In this document: one piece after another, positions 26,530-36,259 of the stretch | Numbering within the stretch: position 1 is the first letter of the stretch | Layout: each line of letters begins with the position of its first letter | NCBI RefSeq assembly: GCF_003054055.1 | Contig: NZ_QBKI01000001.1 | Span: 124,001-188,000 of the forward strand | DNA: 64,000 nucleotides | Reading direction: 5' to 3' | Source of the DNA: Pontibacter mucosus | Lineage (GTDB): Bacteria; Bacteroidota; Bacteroidia; Cytophagales; Hymenobacteraceae | The notes under the pieces: model-generated | The model's input: only the letters and a program-made list of their open reading frames with translations | What the model was told of the DNA's origin: nothing | Databases searched by the model: none | Position numbers and translations under genes: made by a program

Positions 26530-27711
26530 CTACCTGTTCAGCACAATCCGGAAGGTGGTGCCCTTGCCTACCTCCGACCACTTCACGTACAGGCGGCCTT
26601 CGTGGTAATTGTCGATGATGCGCTTGGCCAGTGCCAGGCCCAAACCCCAGCCGCGCTTTTTGGTAGTGAAGCCGGGCAGGAAAACAGAGTCGATCTTACT
26701 TTTGGGGATGCCTTTTCCGGTGTCTGTGATATCCACGGCAATGCTGCTCTTGCCCAGCAGCACCAGCTGTATGTTTATACTGCCGCGGCCCTCCATGGCA
26801 TCCACGGCGTTCTTGCAGATGTTCTCGATCACCCAATCATACAGCGACACGTTTACCTTGGCCGTGATATCCGGCGAGAAGGTGGACTCTATGGAGAACG
26901 CTACCTTGCGCGAGATGCGGTTCTGCAGATAATTTATGGCGTTCTGCGTTACCTGCAGGATGTTCTCGTCACGAAGCGAGGGCACAGAGCCGATGTTGGA
27001 AAAGCGCTCCGTGATGATCTCCAGGCGCCGCACATCCTTGCCCAGTTCCTCCAGTATCGGCTCATTCTCAAACTTGGGGCTTGACTTGATGTACTCATAC
27101 CAGGCCATCAGCGAAGAGAGCGGCGTGCCCAGTTGGTGCGCCGTTTCCTTGGCCAGCCCCACCCATACCCGGTTCTGCTCGGCGCGGCGCGAGTAGCTGA
27201 AGGCAAAGTAGGCCACCAGCGCAAAGCACGAGATCACGATCAGCTGCACGTACGGGTAGTAGCGCAGCTGCGAGAGCAACTCGGAATCTTTGTAAAACAC
27301 GTAGTTCACAGAACCCTCCGCCCAGGGCACCACGATGGGCTCGTGCTGCTCCTTCATCTTCCCAATCTCGCGCTGCAGGTATTCGTTTATTTTATCGGGC
27401 TTATCGGCAATGTTTTCGGGCAGATTTATGTTCTTGGAGTCGAGGATATTCTCATTTTCATCTGTCAGGATAACGGGCACCGTGGTGTTGGACGACAGGA
27501 TCTCCTCCTCGATGAACACGATGTTGTCGTCGCTGGGGGCGTTGATCATGTAGCGCAGGCCCTTGGCATAAAGCTGCACCAGCTCCTGCTCCCGCTCCGA
27601 CAACTTGCTCACAAGTATGTTGGTATAAGTGATGGTGGCGGCACCTATGATGAGAGCAATGATAACAACAACGAGCTTTATCCTGTTCTTCTGGGAGTAG
27701 ATGGGAATCAT
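26530..27711 (-). CDS. Membrane sensor histidine kinase (orphan)
   Basis: 393 residues. Membrane helices at about 12-30 and 155-174 enclose a periplasmic sensor region of about 120 residues. The kinase core has the phospho-acceptor His192 in LAKETAHQLGTPLSSL, the N-box ENICKNAVDAM (about 288-298), G1 DITDTGKGIP and G2 GWGLGLALAKRI. No HAMP domain and no response regulator gene adjoin it, so its partner is elsewhere. The A-H-Q-L-G-T-P H-box is typical of a Bacteroidota kinase group. The neighbouring hemA gene is divergent. Confidence 0.92.
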   Translation of the reverse strand: MIPIYSQKNRIKLVVVIIALIIGAATITYTNILVSKLSEREQELVQLYAKGLRYMINAPSDDNIVFIEEEILSSNTTVPVILTDENENILDSKNINLPENIADKPDKINEYLQREIGKMKEQHEPIVVPWAEGSVNYVFYKDSELLSQLRYYPYVQLIVISCFALVAYFAFSYSRRAEQNRVWVGLAKETAHQLGTPLSSLMAWYEYIKSSPKFENEPILEELGKDVRRLEIITERFSNIGSVPSLRDENILQVTQNAINYLQNRISRKVAFSIESTFSPDITAKVNVSLYDWVIENICKNAVDAMEGRGSINIQLVLLGKSSIAVDITDTGKGIPKSKIDSVFLPGFTTKKRGWGLGLALAKRIIDNYHEGRLYVKWSEVGKGTTFRIVLNR

Positions 27712-27794
27712 TGAGTATAAACACGAAATTTATTTGAAATTAGTATAAATTGAACATAGAGAGCAAGTAAGTTTTATTTTAATAAATAGAGCCG

Positions 27795-27802
27795 TACCTT
27801 TG
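27795..27802 (+). promoter_or_regulatory. -7 box of hemA
   Basis: TACCTTTG, a perfect TAnnTTTG, 25 bases before the hemA ATG. The region 19-21 bases upstream is T-rich (GTTTTATTTT) and may stand in for the -33 element. Confidence 0.5.
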
Positions 27803-27826
27803 CCCTTTAGTAGAACAAACGTTATT

Positions 27827-29110
27827 ATGCTTCAGAACTTTAAAGCAATCAGCCTGTCGTATAAAAAAGCGCCGCTCGATATCAGGGAGCTGATTGCCTT
27901 AGATGAATCTTCTTGCAGAATATTTTTGCAGACGCTTAAGGGCTTCCTTCAGGCTACTGACATCCTTGTTCTCTCCACCTGCAACCGCACCGAAGTATAC
28001 TACAACTCCGACACTGACTATAGCGCTGAGATCGTCAAGCTCCTGGGCATCACCAAGGGCATCGACAACATCAGCCGCTACTTCGACTACTTCACCATCC
28101 TGAACGAGCACGACGATGCCGTGCAGCACCTGTTCGACGTGTCGATGGGGCTGGAGTCGCAGGTGGTGGGCGATATGCAGATCTCGAACCAGGTGAAGGT
28201 GGCCTACCAGTGGAGCGCCGACAACGAAACAGCCGGCCCTTTCCTGCACCGCCTGATGCACACCATCTTCTTCACCAACAAACGCGTGGTGCAGGAGACC
28301 TCCTTCAGAGACGGTGCCGCCTCTACCTCTTATGCCGCTATCGAGCTAATTGAGGAGCTAACCGGAGAGGGCGCTGAGCCCAATATCCTGGTGGTGGGCG
28401 TTGGGGAGATTGGCGCCGATGTATGCCGCAACCTGAAAGACCTGGGCTACAAGAAGGTAAAGATCACCAACCGCACGCTGGCAAAGGCAAAGGTGTTGGC
28501 CGAGGAGTGCGCTCTGGAGGTGCTTCCTTTTGAGGAGATTGTGCAGGGTATGAAAGAGGCCGATGTGATCATTTCTTCGGTGGCCCGCGAAACGCCTTTC
28601 TTTACAAAGGAAATGGTAAAGCGCCTGAACGCGCTCACTTATAAATTCTTCATTGACCTGGCCGTGCCGCGCAGCGTGGAGCCGGAGGTGGAGAGCATAC
28701 CGGGCGTGCTGGTATACAACATCGACACGATCCAGAACAAGGCTTCCGAGGCACTGCAGCGCCGCATCAGTTCCATCCCGAAGGTAAAGGAAATCGTTGC
28801 CGAGTCTATCGAGCAGTTCAACGACTGGTCTAAGGAAATGATGGTATCGCCCACCATTCATCGCCTGAAAAATGCACTGGAAACGATACGTCAGGAGGAA
28901 ATAGCCCGCTATGTGAAGAAGCTGGGGCCTAAGGAGGCAAAGCTGGTAGACAGCATCACGAAATCCATGATGCAGAAAATTATAAAATTACCGGTATTAC
29001 AACTGAAAGCTGCCTGCAAGCGCGGAGAGGCCGAAACGCTTATTGACCTGCTCAACGACCTGTTCAGCCTGGAGAACCAGCCGGCAGAATCAGAGCAAAA
29101 TCCTGGGTAA
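27827..29110 (+). CDS. hemA: Glutamyl-tRNA reductase
   Basis: First step of C5 tetrapyrrole/heme synthesis: reduces Glu-tRNA to glutamate-1-semialdehyde with NADPH. 427 residues from ATG 27827. The catalytic Cys52 lies in LSTCNRTEVYY; SHKKAP-like SYKKAPLDIRE is at the N-terminus; GLESQVVGDMQI follows; the NADPH domain has VVGVGEIGADVCRNL; the C-terminal dimerisation helices begin near 300. The open frame extends to TTG 27800, but that overlaps the promoter box, so ATG is the better start. No other heme genes adjoin it. Confidence 0.95.
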   Translation: MLQNFKAISLSYKKAPLDIRELIALDESSCRIFLQTLKGFLQATDILVLSTCNRTEVYYNSDTDYSAEIVKLLGITKGIDNISRYFDYFTILNEHDDAVQHLFDVSMGLESQVVGDMQISNQVKVAYQWSADNETAGPFLHRLMHTIFFTNKRVVQETSFRDGAASTSYAAIELIEELTGEGAEPNILVVGVGEIGADVCRNLKDLGYKKVKITNRTLAKAKVLAEECALEVLPFEEIVQGMKEADVIISSVARETPFFTKEMVKRLNALTYKFFIDLAVPRSVEPEVESIPGVLVYNIDTIQNKASEALQRRISSIPKVKEIVAESIEQFNDWSKEMMVSPTIHRLKNALETIRQEEIARYVKKLGPKEAKLVDSITKSMMQKIIKLPVLQLKAACKRGEAETLIDLLNDLFSLENQPAESEQNPG

Positions 29111-29243
29111 ACGATACAATTTTTTTAGTGAAGAAATAACTAAGGCCTCCGCAAATTCCATGTTAAAAGGGACAAACGGGGGCCTTAACTATTCCATCCT
29201 CAGGTAACAAACTGCTACCCAGGGTGCCGTACAGGGCACTGGC

Positions 29244-29552
29244 TTAGATATCAATGCAGCATTCTTCGAGGCAGTCTATTACATCAATCAGTTTCGGGAT
29301 GGCCAGCGAGTAGTAAATCTTGGTACCCACTTTAAAAGACGATAAAACGCCTTTATCCTTTAGTGTAATCAGGTGCTGTGATGCAATGGCCTGCGGAAGG
29401 TCTAACTGCTTATATATCTCTGTAACAGTCATTTTATCCTCTTTTCCGAGCAAATCCACTATCGCCAGTCTCTTGGGGTGTGCCAGTACTTTAAGCATGG
29501 CTGCCGCCTTATCTATCTTCTTCGATTCAACTCTTGACAACAAACTTTTCAT
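29244..29552 (-). CDS. ArsR-family winged-helix regulator with Cys-rich tail
   Basis: 102 residues. The winged-helix DNA-binding part is clear: LKVLAHPKRLAIVDLL, then recognition helix SQHLITLKDKGVLSSFKVG and wing KIYYSLA. The usual metal-site motif ELCVCDL is absent from the recognition region. The protein ends DCLEECCIDI, giving three Cys within eight residues of the C-terminus, which could sense metals, sulfane sulfur or redox state. It stands alone between hemA (convergent) and anmK (divergent). Confidence 0.88.
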   Translation of the reverse strand: MKSLLSRVESKKIDKAAAMLKVLAHPKRLAIVDLLGKEDKMTVTEIYKQLDLPQAIASQHLITLKDKGVLSSFKVGTKIYYSLAIPKLIDVIDCLEECCIDI

Positions 29553-29673
29553 AATTAAAATTATACCTAACAGTTTCTACAATTCATTTTTCAATCCCAT
29601 TCACAATAAGATATATACGAGGCCTGCACTATTTAGCTGAAAATCATTAGCATGCTTTTATTATTTTTGGCCA

Positions 29674-30747
29674 ATGGATACTTCTTATCATGTAATCGGT
29701 CTAATGTCCGGGACGTCACTCGACGGCCTCGATATTGCTTTTTGTAGATTTACGTACAAATCTCATAATTGGATATATGAGATACTAAATACTACTACAT
29801 TAACATATACCCATGAACTAATTGACTCCCTTCGGGGTGCCGAGACCGCCAGTGCCCTGGAGCTGGTGGAGCTGGACCATGCCTTCGGCCGCTTCATGGG
29901 GCAACGGGTTCATGAGTTCGTACAACAACACGGAATACAGCCCGATTTTGTTGCTTCTCACGGACATACGATCTTCCACCAGCCCGACAAGCACATCTCC
30001 CTGCAACTGGGCCACGGTGCCTACCTGGCGGCGCATGCCCACCTGCCCGTGGTCTGCGACTTCCGCACCCTCGACATTGCGCTGGGGGGGCAGGGCGCGC
30101 CGCTCGTGCCCATCGGCGACGAGCTGCTTTTCGGCCACTACGATTATTGTATTAACCTGGGAGGCATCGCCAATGTTTCCTACAACCACCAGGGCACCCG
30201 CCTGGCCTTCGACACCAGCGCCTGCAACATGTTGCTCAACACATTGGCAAACAGCCTGGGCCAACCCTATGACCATAACGGCGCGCTAGCCCGCTCCGGT
30301 ACTTTAGAGCCAAAATTATTAGAGGCCCTTAACGCCCCCGCCTACTTTGCAGCCCCGGCCCCGAAGTCGCTGGGCAAGGAGTGGGTGCTGGATCACAGCC
30401 TGAAAAGTATAGCCGACAGCCCGGCCACTGCAGAAGACAAGCTGCACACGGTGTGCCACCACATCGCCCAGCAACTGCGTAACGCCCTGCCGCCGCTGCA
30501 CGAGGGGCAGCACCGTGTACTAATAACAGGGGGCGGCGCGTTTAACGGCTACCTGATGGAGCAGATACAGCAGCAGCTGGGGCCAAAGTATACCGTGGAG
30601 ATCCCGGCGCCGGAAGTGGTATCCTTTAAGGAGGCACTGATATTTGCCTTTCTGGGCGTGCTGCGCTGGCGCGGTGAGCACAACTGCCTCAGCAGCGTAA
30701 CGGGGGCCAGCCGCAACAACGTGGGGGGCGCCATCTACCTGTCCTAA
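29674..30747 (+). CDS. anmK: Anhydro-N-acetylmuramic acid kinase
   Basis: Recycles peptidoglycan: cleaves the anhydro bond and phosphorylates anhMurNAc to MurNAc-6-phosphate with ATP. 357 residues, normal size. The ASKHA-fold N-terminus is VIGLMSGTSLDGLDIAF; further signatures are VASHGHTIFHQP, VCDFRTLDIALGGQGAPLVP, INLGGIANVSY, DTSACNMLLN and TGGGAFNGYLMEQI. ATG 29674. The following dehydrogenase gene starts 59 bases on, with its own promoter-like box. Confidence 0.94.
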   Translation: MDTSYHVIGLMSGTSLDGLDIAFCRFTYKSHNWIYEILNTTTLTYTHELIDSLRGAETASALELVELDHAFGRFMGQRVHEFVQQHGIQPDFVASHGHTIFHQPDKHISLQLGHGAYLAAHAHLPVVCDFRTLDIALGGQGAPLVPIGDELLFGHYDYCINLGGIANVSYNHQGTRLAFDTSACNMLLNTLANSLGQPYDHNGALARSGTLEPKLLEALNAPAYFAAPAPKSLGKEWVLDHSLKSIADSPATAEDKLHTVCHHIAQQLRNALPPLHEGQHRVLITGGGAFNGYLMEQIQQQLGPKYTVEIPAPEVVSFKEALIFAFLGVLRWRGEHNCLSSVTGASRNNVGGAIYLS

Positions 30748-30768
30748 GCCCTGCCCATCTAATTTTCG

Positions 30769-30776
30769 TACCTTTG
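30769..30776 (+). promoter_or_regulatory. -7 box before second dehydrogenase
   Basis: TACCTTTG, identical to the hemA box, 31 bases before ATG 30807 and 21 bases after the anmK stop. No clear -33 match. Confidence 0.45.
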
Positions 30777-30806
30777 CACCCTATACCCGATACACCCATA
30801 ACTGGA

Positions 30807-32039
30807 ATGAAAGACTTACTTGCCCAATTTGAGAACAAGAGACCTGAAATAGTTTTCGAGTGGAAAGACCCTGAAACCGAAGCCGAAGGCTGGGTGGTGA
30901 TAAACTCGCTGCGCGGCGGGGCGGCGGGCGGTGGCACCCGCATGCGCAAAGGCCTCGACAAGCGCGAGGTAGAGTCGCTGGCCAAGACGATGGAGGTGAA
31001 ATTCACCGTATCCGGCCCTGCCATTGGAGGCGCCAAGTCCGGCATCAACTTCGACCCGGCCGACCCGCGCAAGCGCGGTGTGCTGGAGCGCTGGTACAAG
31101 GCCGTGTTTCCGCTGCTGAAGAACTACTACGGCACCGGCGGCGACCTGAACGTGGATGAGATACACGAAGTAATTCCAATCACGGAAAGCTATGGCCTGT
31201 GGCACCCGCAGGAGGGTGTGGTTAACGGCTATTTCAACGCCACCGAGCCGCAGAAAATAAACAAAATTGGCCAGCTGCGCCAGGGGGTGGTAAAGGTGAT
31301 CGAAGACCCGCACTTCTCCCCTTACACCGCCCGTAAGTATACGGTTGCCGATATGATCACGGGGTATGGTGTGGCTGAGGCCGCACGCCACTACTACAGC
31401 ATCTGGGGAGGGCAGTTTGAGGGCAAGCGCGCCATTATCCAGGGCTGGGGCAACGTGGGAGCCGCGGCGGGCTATTACCTGGCCTCCAAGGGCGTTAAAA
31501 TCGTCGGCATCATCGACAGGGCCGGAGGGCTTATCAACGAGCAGGGCTATACTTTTGAGGAGATCACAGACCTGTTTCTCAACCGCCAGGGCAACACCCT
31601 GAACCCGGCCACGCCTGGTATACTTTCGTCTGAGGAGGCAAACAGCCGCCTCTGGGACCTTACGGCCGAGATCTTTATACCTGCCGCCGCCTCCAGGCTG
31701 GTAACGCGCGAGCAGGTGGAGCGCATGGTCCAAAGTGGTCTGGAGATTATCTCCTGCGGTGCCAATGTTCCGTTTCAGGACCCGGAGATCTTCTTCGGCC
31801 CGACCGGCGAGTTTGCCGACCGCAACCTGTCCGTGATCCCTGACTTTGTGGCCAACTGCGGCATGGCACGCGTATTTGCCTACCTGATGGGCGACGAGGT
31901 AGAGATTACCGACGAGGCCATCTTCAGCGATACTTCCGCCGTGATACGGGCTGCCCTGGAGAAATCGCATGGACGAAACGGGCAGAAGACCGAGATTGCC
32001 AAGACAAGTTTTGAAATTGCCCTGAGCCAGTTGCTCTAA
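30807..32039 (+). CDS. Glu/Leu/Phe/Val dehydrogenase family, divergent member
   Basis: 410 residues from ATG 30807; upstream in-frame start at 30774 overlaps the promoter box. It has family catalytic positions in altered form: Lys65 (MEVKFTVSG), Lys77 in GGAKSGINFDP (GGAKGG in classical enzymes), Asp113 in GTGGDLN. The NAD domain has IQGWGNVGAAAGYYLA. The glycine-rich AAGGGTRMRKG near residue 40 resembles leucine dehydrogenases more than glutamate dehydrogenases. Substrate is therefore open. Followed after 18 bases by the MscS gene, likely co-transcribed. Confidence 0.88.
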   Translation: MKDLLAQFENKRPEIVFEWKDPETEAEGWVVINSLRGGAAGGGTRMRKGLDKREVESLAKTMEVKFTVSGPAIGGAKSGINFDPADPRKRGVLERWYKAVFPLLKNYYGTGGDLNVDEIHEVIPITESYGLWHPQEGVVNGYFNATEPQKINKIGQLRQGVVKVIEDPHFSPYTARKYTVADMITGYGVAEAARHYYSIWGGQFEGKRAIIQGWGNVGAAAGYYLASKGVKIVGIIDRAGGLINEQGYTFEEITDLFLNRQGNTLNPATPGILSSEEANSRLWDLTAEIFIPAAASRLVTREQVERMVQSGLEIISCGANVPFQDPEIFFGPTGEFADRNLSVIPDFVANCGMARVFAYLMGDEVEITDEAIFSDTSAVIRAALEKSHGRNGQKTEIAKTSFEIALSQLL

Positions 32040-32057
32040 AAAGAATTACGCTTACCT

Positions 32058-33224
32058 ATGCAAGAGTTGTTAAACAGCGAATGGCTCAGCCATGAGTTCC
32101 TCGGAAATACCGTAGCGGATTACATTCTTTCCGCTGCCATACTTTTATTCGGGCTGCTCTTCAACACGCTGTTGTCCAGAATGCTTTCGGGCTTGATTTA
32201 CAAGCTTGGGAGCCGCCTTTGGCCCGAGTCGGAGCTGCCTGAATTCCGCCGCCTGCTGGTGCAGCCGCTGGAGGTGCTCGTGTTCCTGGTGTTTCTGTAC
32301 CTGGCCTTCCAGGTGCTTAATTACCCGGTGCAGCCCGAAGACCTCAAGGCCGGGGATCCTTTCCTGAAGACGTTCCTGCTGCGGACCTACCAGGTGTTTG
32401 TCATTGTGGCCCTCACGTGGGTGCTGCTGCGCTTTGCTGACTTTGTGGGCCTCGTGTTCCAGCACCGCAACGAAAGATCCGCCTCCAAACTTAACGAGCA
32501 GCTGGTGCCCTTCTTCAAGGACTTTACCAAGGTGCTGATCGTTATCTTCTCCTTCCTGATCATGCTGGGGTCGGTGTTCGGGGTAAACGTGACGGGCCTG
32601 GTGGCTGGTCTGGGCGTGGGTGGTTTGGCCGTGGCCTTTGCCGCCAAGGAAAGTATAGAAAACCTGCTGGCCTCCTTCACCATCTTCCTGGATAAGCCCT
32701 TTATGGCCGGCGATTTGGTGCAGGTGGGCGAGATGATTGGCACGGTGGAAAAAGTAGGCTTCCGGAGCACGCGCATCCGCACGCTGGAGAAAAGTTTTGT
32801 GACGGTGCCCAACAAGCTGATGATCGACAAACCGCTGGACAACCTGACGCTGCGCACCTTCCGTCGCGCCAAGTTCGACATCCGGCTTACCTATAACACC
32901 ACCTCCCAGCAGCTCCGGGCTATTACGCGCGAGATACAGGAGTACGTGGACCAGCACCCGCGCACCAACCAGGATACCCGTGTCCGGTTCCTCACCCTCA
33001 CCCCTGACTCGAAGGATGTGATGGTGCTATACTTCGTGGATACCATGGACTGGTTTGATTTCATCGACATCAAGGAGGAAATCAACTATAAGATTGTGGA
33101 AATTGTGGAAAAGCATGGAGCGGACTTTGCCCTGCCTACCCAGAAGCTATACTTGCACCGGCCGGAAGGCAAGCCGGAACCCGTGCAGGAGAAATCATAC
33201 ATTGGAGGTGCAGACCTGGAGTAA
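32058..33224 (+). CDS. MscS-family mechanosensitive channel
   Basis: 388 residues. Four N-terminal hydrophobic segments (about 15-180) lead to the pore-lining helix GLVAGLGVGGLAVAFAAKESIENLLAS (about 178-204), rich in Gly/Ala as in MscS TM3. The cytoplasmic beta domain follows (GDLVQVGEMIGTVEKVGFRSTRIRT, FVTVPNKLM) and the alpha/beta domain to the end. It should open on membrane tension and release solutes under osmotic downshock. Terminator at 33238. Confidence 0.92.
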   Translation: MQELLNSEWLSHEFLGNTVADYILSAAILLFGLLFNTLLSRMLSGLIYKLGSRLWPESELPEFRRLLVQPLEVLVFLVFLYLAFQVLNYPVQPEDLKAGDPFLKTFLLRTYQVFVIVALTWVLLRFADFVGLVFQHRNERSASKLNEQLVPFFKDFTKVLIVIFSFLIMLGSVFGVNVTGLVAGLGVGGLAVAFAAKESIENLLASFTIFLDKPFMAGDLVQVGEMIGTVEKVGFRSTRIRTLEKSFVTVPNKLMIDKPLDNLTLRTFRRAKFDIRLTYNTTSQQLRAITREIQEYVDQHPRTNQDTRVRFLTLTPDSKDVMVLYFVDTMDWFDFIDIKEEINYKIVEIVEKHGADFALPTQKLYLHRPEGKPEPVQEKSYIGGADLE

Positions 33225-33237
33225 GCGCCAATAAAAA

Positions 33238-33262
33238 AGCCGGAGAAGCTCCGGCTTTTTTT
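33238..33262 (+). terminator. Terminator after mscS
   Basis: Stem AGCCGGAG with CTCCGGCT around an AA/AAG loop (33238-33256), preceded by AAAAAA and followed by TTTTTTTT. Strong and nearly symmetrical. Confidence 0.85.
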
Positions 33263-33563
33263 TCACCCTTATATCTTAATTCGTCTGAATTGCAAGGTTA
33301 CACTATCATCTTAAACCAATCCGGGGTGTGTAGCGCACTCCCGTTAAACCTAAATCCTTAAGCTCTACAAGCATCGTTAGTCGTAGTTTTGATTTCTTTA
33401 ACGACCTACTTTAGTCATAGTTACAAACAAAGTATAACTTTTACCCTATAAGGCCTTTATTCTGCAGTAAACAAGCAATATTGCTGAGTAAAAGGATAGA
33501 ATTATTTATGGATACCCTCCTTGAGTAGCGAACAAAGTATAGATTGGAGGCTGGCCTTCTCCG
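33263..33563. other. AT-rich spacer without a gene
   Basis: About 300 bases between the mscS terminator and the end of the opposing AsmA gene. I see two AAGTATA motifs (33429, 33534) and a short palindrome AGCAATATTGCT near 33475, but no ORF, tRNA or recognisable RNA structure. Confidence 0.5.
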
Positions 33564-36071
33564 CTAAAAATCAAAATACTCGCCTTCCTGCAGCTCCACT
33601 TCCTTCTCCTTCTGTTTTGGCTTTTTGCCGCGCAGCAGGTCCCGCAGCTCCTGCCCTTCCTGCTTCAGATCCGTCTTTATCTTCTGCCGCACGCGCTCGT
33701 CGTCGTAGGCGATTTTAAAGTCGCGCTCACTGCCCCGTAGCGTCAGGAAGAGGTTGCTGTTGCCAGCATCCGGGTCTTCGGCCACCGTGCCAAAGCGGGC
33801 ATCCTTGTCGGGTCGTTGCTTGGTGAAGAGGGGCAGCTTGATCTTGTAGTCCATCTTCTGGTCGAACGTGTGGGTGCCCGACACCGACACCGTCGGCACC
33901 GCTGACAGGTTGGAGCGAATGTCCATCTCCGGGATGTAGATGGTGCCCTGCTGTATCCAGAAAGAGTTGTGCAGTTCGGCAAAGCGCATGTTGGCCAGCT
34001 CCGTACGCTTCACGAAGGCCGACATTTTCTGCATGGGCGCAAAGTTTATCAGCTGCCCGTTGCGCACCGTGGCCTGAATCTCGGCCTGCAGCAGATCGGT
34101 TTTGGGGTTCAGTTGGCTGTCGAAGTATACATCAGACACGATGTTGGCCGTGAGCTGGCCGCGCAGGTGCCGCTCCTCTATAAAGTTCTGCCGGAAGTTC
34201 TCGAACACGTAAAACAGGCTGTCTACGCTCATGTTGTTGAGTTTGGCGGCAGTGCTCACCTTGATGTGGTTGCGGCTGCGGGCATCCAGGTTGCCCCGCA
34301 CAGCAAAATCACCGCCAATGGCCTGAAAGGAGATGTTAGGGGAAGAAACCACCTGGTTGCGCAGCTTCACCTCACCCCGAATGTTTTTGCCGTGAAACCG
34401 CCTGAACCGCAGCCTGTCGATGGAGGCGCTCAGGTCGAAGGCGATATTGGGGGCTATCACGAACTTGTAGCTGTCGCCGGTACGGGCGGCCTCAGGCGTG
34501 TTCTGCTCCTCGCTCAGCAGCTGGTCGAAGTTGAGGTAGCGGCTGCTGAAGTTGGCCTCCACCAACAGGCGCTGGTTCTCCAAAATCAGCCAGGCCATCA
34601 CGTTCCGGAACATCCCGTTGACGGTAAAATCGGACTCGCCCAGCTTGCCCTTAAAGTCGGACACGGCCACATCGTTGCGCTTGAACATGAAGTTTCCGTT
34701 GAGGTTGCGCAGCGGCAGCGGCATGTCTTTCAGGGAAAGCGATACGTCGTGCAGCGTAATATCGCCGGTGGTGTTGAGGGTGCTGTTGCCGGGCTTGGCC
34801 TTAAACTCCTTCAGGTTCCCCGAGAAGGCAATGCGCACGTCAGCCAGGCCGCTGCCGCTGCGCACTTCCTCCAGCTTTGCCAGCCCCAGCACATAGCTCA
34901 CGTCCAGCATGCCCTGCAAATCAAAAGCAATGTAGGGATTGTGGAAGTTGCTATACTTCAGGTTGCCCTTAAAGGGCCTTCCGTTCAGCTCGCCCCGCAG
35001 CTCTTTTAGCTCCAGCACCGAGGTGGTGGCATTCTGTTTCTCGCCGTTCGTAAAGCTGCCCGTCAGGTAAAGCTTCTCCACGCGCTGCTGCACATCGGGG
35101 TGGTAAAAAGAAGCATCGCGCGCGCCAAAGTTGATGCTTATACTTGGCGTGTGCCTGCCCGAGGCCTTGCCCTGCACGGTGCCGTTAAAGTAGACATCGC
35201 CCTTGCTGCGGTACTGGCTAAATTCCTCCGTCATACTTTGGGGCAGCAGCGAGAGCAGCGACTGTATGTTGGTATTCTTGCCCTTTACCTTTAAATTCAG
35301 TTCTGTCACGCCTTCGTAGGCAATGCCGCCGCCCACTTCATAGGCCGCCTCGCCCACCTGCACCACCGACGGCTGCAGGGCGATTGTCCTAGCCTGCCGG
35401 TTTATACTTAGGGCCGAGCTCAGGTTAACTTTCTTGCCCTTGAAATATTCGCCGGAATTGAGGTGGATGGTATGGATGGTCGCCTGCCCGTCGGCTTCAA
35501 TGTCAATGGTTTCAGGGGAGATGGCCAGGGCTGCGGCCAATTGATGCGCGCTGACCTCGTAGCGCTGCTGCAGCTGCTCGTCTACATAGTGCAGGGCCAC
35601 TTCGCGCAGGTTTATACGTTCCAGGTCGAAGGAGAAGCCGCTGTCATCGGAGCTGGTGGTGTCGGTGGCGATGATCTCGTAGTTCACCCGCCCGTCCGGC
35701 AGCACCCTGACGTATACTTCGCCCTGCTCCATGTAAAACTCCTTCACGCTGTACTCGCCACGCAGCACGTCCCAGAGGCTGAAGGTAAAGTATAGCTTGT
35801 CGGCCCGCGCCAGCGACTCTTCACTCTTGGGCAGCCCCTCGTGCACGTTTACCTGGTCCAAGGTCACGGCCACCTGCGGAAACTTATCGAAGAGGGAGAG
35901 CGAAATCTGTCGCACATCCACCTTTGTTTTGATGTGCTTGTTGGCCTCGGCCACAAAAAGCGCGATTATTTTATCCTGATACGTATACACCAGCGCCAAC
36001 GCCAGACCCAGTGCCGCCACCAAAATGGCCACTCCATAAAATAGCACTTTTCTTACCGCTCCTTTTCTCAC
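33564..36071 (-). CDS. AsmA-family envelope protein
   Basis: 835 residues. One N-terminal membrane helix (about 10-30) followed by a long beta-rich region exported to the periplasm. The AsmA N-domain is recognisable (KIIALFVAEANKHIKTKVDVRQISLSLFDKFPQVAVTL) as is the C-terminal AsmA/DUF3971-like stretch near 640-770 (GQLINFAPMQKMSAFVKRTELANMRFAEL). AsmA-like proteins form elongated grooves thought to move lipids between membranes. GTG start at 36071. Charged C-terminus (KKPKQKEKEVELQEGEYFDF). Single leftward gene. Confidence 0.88.
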   Translation of the reverse strand: MRKGAVRKVLFYGVAILVAALGLALALVYTYQDKIIALFVAEANKHIKTKVDVRQISLSLFDKFPQVAVTLDQVNVHEGLPKSEESLARADKLYFTFSLWDVLRGEYSVKEFYMEQGEVYVRVLPDGRVNYEIIATDTTSSDDSGFSFDLERINLREVALHYVDEQLQQRYEVSAHQLAAALAISPETIDIEADGQATIHTIHLNSGEYFKGKKVNLSSALSINRQARTIALQPSVVQVGEAAYEVGGGIAYEGVTELNLKVKGKNTNIQSLLSLLPQSMTEEFSQYRSKGDVYFNGTVQGKASGRHTPSISINFGARDASFYHPDVQQRVEKLYLTGSFTNGEKQNATTSVLELKELRGELNGRPFKGNLKYSNFHNPYIAFDLQGMLDVSYVLGLAKLEEVRSGSGLADVRIAFSGNLKEFKAKPGNSTLNTTGDITLHDVSLSLKDMPLPLRNLNGNFMFKRNDVAVSDFKGKLGESDFTVNGMFRNVMAWLILENQRLLVEANFSSRYLNFDQLLSEEQNTPEAARTGDSYKFVIAPNIAFDLSASIDRLRFRRFHGKNIRGEVKLRNQVVSSPNISFQAIGGDFAVRGNLDARSRNHIKVSTAAKLNNMSVDSLFYVFENFRQNFIEERHLRGQLTANIVSDVYFDSQLNPKTDLLQAEIQATVRNGQLINFAPMQKMSAFVKRTELANMRFAELHNSFWIQQGTIYIPEMDIRSNLSAVPTVSVSGTHTFDQKMDYKIKLPLFTKQRPDKDARFGTVAEDPDAGNSNLFLTLRGSERDFKIAYDDERVRQKIKTDLKQEGQELRDLLRGKKPKQKEKEVELQEGEYFDF

Positions 36072-36187
36072 CTGGCGAAACTTCAGATTTATAGCGTCTT
36101 ATATTACCCTAAAGGTACAGCAGTATTAACACGTGGGCAATAGCGTCCGGTCGCTGAAAAAATATTTAAGAAATTTTTCTCAATCGT

Positions 36188-36218
36188 TTTGCAGTTTCAA
36201 AAATAACCCTCATATTTG
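36188..36218 (+). promoter_or_regulatory. Promoter of tRNA-Val
   Basis: TTTG at 36188-36191, a 19-base spacer, then CATATTTG at 36211-36218 (one mismatch to TAnnTTTG). Transcription would start near 36226, about 34 bases before the tRNA. Confidence 0.55.
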
Positions 36219-36259
36219 CATCATCAAACGGGGACAAAAGGTCAACGAAAACAAAAAAC

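Noticed and set aside
30816..31970. 384-codon leftward ORF opposite the second dehydrogenase
   Set aside because: Antisense shadow of a gene with clear catalytic and NAD motifs.
33969..35009. 346-codon rightward ORF opposite the AsmA-like gene
   Set aside because: Antisense shadow with unnatural Val/Gly/His/Gln-rich composition.
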